Positions 62,726 through 64,000 of a stretch of 64,000 bases of DNA are shown piece after piece. Each line of letters starts with the position of its first letter. The stretch's first letter is position 1. The translations under genes and the position numbers were made by a program. The DNA lies in assembly GCA_905221605.1 (NCBI GenBank), contig CAJNDS010002841.1:168501-232500 (forward strand). The letters are read 5' to 3'. Origin of the DNA: Symbiodinium natans. Lineage: Eukaryota; Sar; Dinophyceae; Suessiales; Symbiodiniaceae. The notes beneath the pieces were generated by a model. That model was given only the letters and a program-made list of their open reading frames with translations. It searched no databases and was not told the origin of the DNA.

Positions 62726-62769
62726 ATATGTATATATATACGTATATATACGTATATATATATATATAT
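62726..62769. repeat. TA-rich microsatellite, right flank
   Basis: ATATGTATATATATACGTAT-type sequence; with 52503-52689 it makes up the interrupted target. The stretch 62770-62954 shows no gene. Confidence 0.9.
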
Positions 62770-62954
62770 GGTCACCCCCCCCCAATGGACCCACCGCGGG
62801 CCTTGATCTTTGCAAAAGTACCGCAAATACCGATAAAACCTATGCTGTCTGGTGATTTTCCGGTGACCGGATTTTTGACTGTATTCCTTAATTCACCCTC
62901 TCACACACGCACGGAGGGTTTTTCTTTCTGTTGGCTTTTGTTTATAATTTAAGA

Positions 62955-64000
62955 TCTAGGCATTTAAACCTAAGCCTGCAAAAAAAACACCTTAACCTTT
63001 AAACCCTGTAGGGTTAAGGTTTAAAGGTTAAGGGTTTAAGATTTAGGCATTTGAACCTATGCCGGTAATTAAAGCTAAGCCCTTAACCTTTAAATTCTAT
63101 CGTGTTGAGATTTTTACAGGTTTAGGGTTTAAGATGTAGGCATTTAAACCTAAGCCTGCAACTAATTTTAAACCCTTAACCTTTAAACCCTGTAGGGTTA
63201 AGGTTTAAAGGCTTAGGGTTTAAGATTTAGCCATTTAAACCTGTAGCCAAGCCCTTAACCTTTAAACCCTGTAGGGTTAAGATTTTAAAGGTTTAGGATT
63301 TAAGGTTTAAGCATGTAAATCTCAGACTTCAATTAATTTTAAACCCTTAACCTTTAAACCCTGTTGGGCTAAGGTTTAAAGGTTTCGGGCTTAAGATTTA
63401 GGCATTTAAACCGATTCCGGCAATTAACGCTAAGCCTTTAACCTTAAAACCCTATAGGGTTAAGATATTTAATGGTTTAGGGTTTAAGTTTAAGGTTTAG
63501 GTATTTAGACCTATGCCGACAGTTCATATTGAACCCTTAACCTAAACCCTATAGGGATAAGATTTAAAGGTTTAGGATTCTTTACTTAGACATTTAAATC
63601 TAAGCTTGCAATTAAACCGAAACCCTTAACCTTTAAAACCCTATAGGGTGAAGGTTTAAAGTTTTAGGGTTTAAGATTCAGACATTTAAACCTAAGACGG
63701 CAATTAACAATAAACCCTGAACTTTTAAACCCTATAGGGTTAAGGTTTAAAGGTTTGGGGTTTAAGATTTTGGCATTTAAACCTAAGTATGTAATTTGTC
63801 ACCCTTAACACCCTTAAACTTTGTAGTGTGAAGGTTTAAAGGTTTAGGGTTTAAGATTTAGCCCCCAAGCCTAAACCCTTGACCTTCAAACCCCATAGGA
63901 TGAAGGTTTGAAGGTTTGGGGTTTAAGACTTAGGCATTTAAACCTAGAGGGCATTTAAGCCTTAACCCTAAACCCTTCAGGGTCAGAACCTTAGCACCCT
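62955..64000. repeat. ~90-bp satellite related to TTTAGGG
   Basis: About twelve units, marked by CCCTGTAGGGTTAAGG or CCCTATAGGGTTAAGG cores at roughly 63004, 63091, 63188, 63268, 63361, 63449, 63547, 63640, 63730, 63820, 63890 and 63970. Each core is palindromic (CTTTAAACCC...GGGTT...TTTAAAG), followed by TTTAGGCATTTAAACC. Runs off the window. Confidence 0.92.

Overview
The window looks like nuclear DNA of a dinoflagellate, most plausibly from the Symbiodiniaceae/Suessiales side. Four things point there. Pieces of the dinoflagellate spliced leader (TTTGGCTCAAG or TTTTGGCTCAAG) occur six times. Short coding segments sit behind pyrimidine-rich AG acceptors. TTTAGGG-like degenerate repeats and many microsatellites are scattered through it. 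Most of the coding capacity belongs to retroelements with Lys/Gly-rich Gags. There is no operon structure, no rRNA or tRNA gene that I can defend, and no CRISPR.

Layout. 1-5.6 kb: microsatellite and low-complexity DNA with one possible minus-strand exon. 5.7-8.15 kb: 3'-truncated minus-strand Ty1/copia copy (leader, Gag, protease). 8.8-11.0 kb: a stack of unrelated tandem repeats bracketed by G-rich and C-rich versions of one 12-bp minisatellite. 11.64-20.61 kb: a structurally complete but mutated plus-strand Ty1/copia element with two LTRs, a target duplication, primer-binding site, Gag, integrase, RT, RNase H, a methyltransferase-like tail and a small membrane ORF. 22.1-27.7 kb: a scrambled cluster of copia pieces in both orientations. 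28.77-36.39 kb: a tyrosine-recombinase (DIRS-order) element bounded by split direct repeats. 36.4-52.4 kb: exon-like plus-strand segments of intron-rich host gene(s), ending in two exons whose reading phase matches across an intron. 52.69-62.73 kb: a minus-strand LTR element of Ty3-like character inserted in a TA-rich microsatellite. 62.95-64.0 kb: a ~90-bp TTTAGGG-related satellite that runs off the window.

Two elements stand out. The DIRS-order element encodes a tyrosine recombinase C-terminus, a CCCH/CCHC Gag and, after one in-frame TGA, a 1,244-residue polyprotein that appears to join a 2-oxoglutarate/Fe(II) dioxygenase-like domain, a C5-cytosine-methyltransferase-like domain, RT and RNase H. 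The minus-strand LTR element has lost integrase and RNase H. It carries a 1,581-residue ORF with a Tpt1/KptA-like RNA 2'-phosphotransferase domain retaining the known catalytic residues, a C2H2 finger, RanBP2-type fingers, a membrane segment, a SWIM-like finger and a phospholipase-D-family domain. The spliced-leader pieces are all in the sense orientation inside LTRs or leaders of four separate elements, which suggests that trans-splicing is part of the life cycle of these elements. All functional statements come from motif reading by eye; no search was run.
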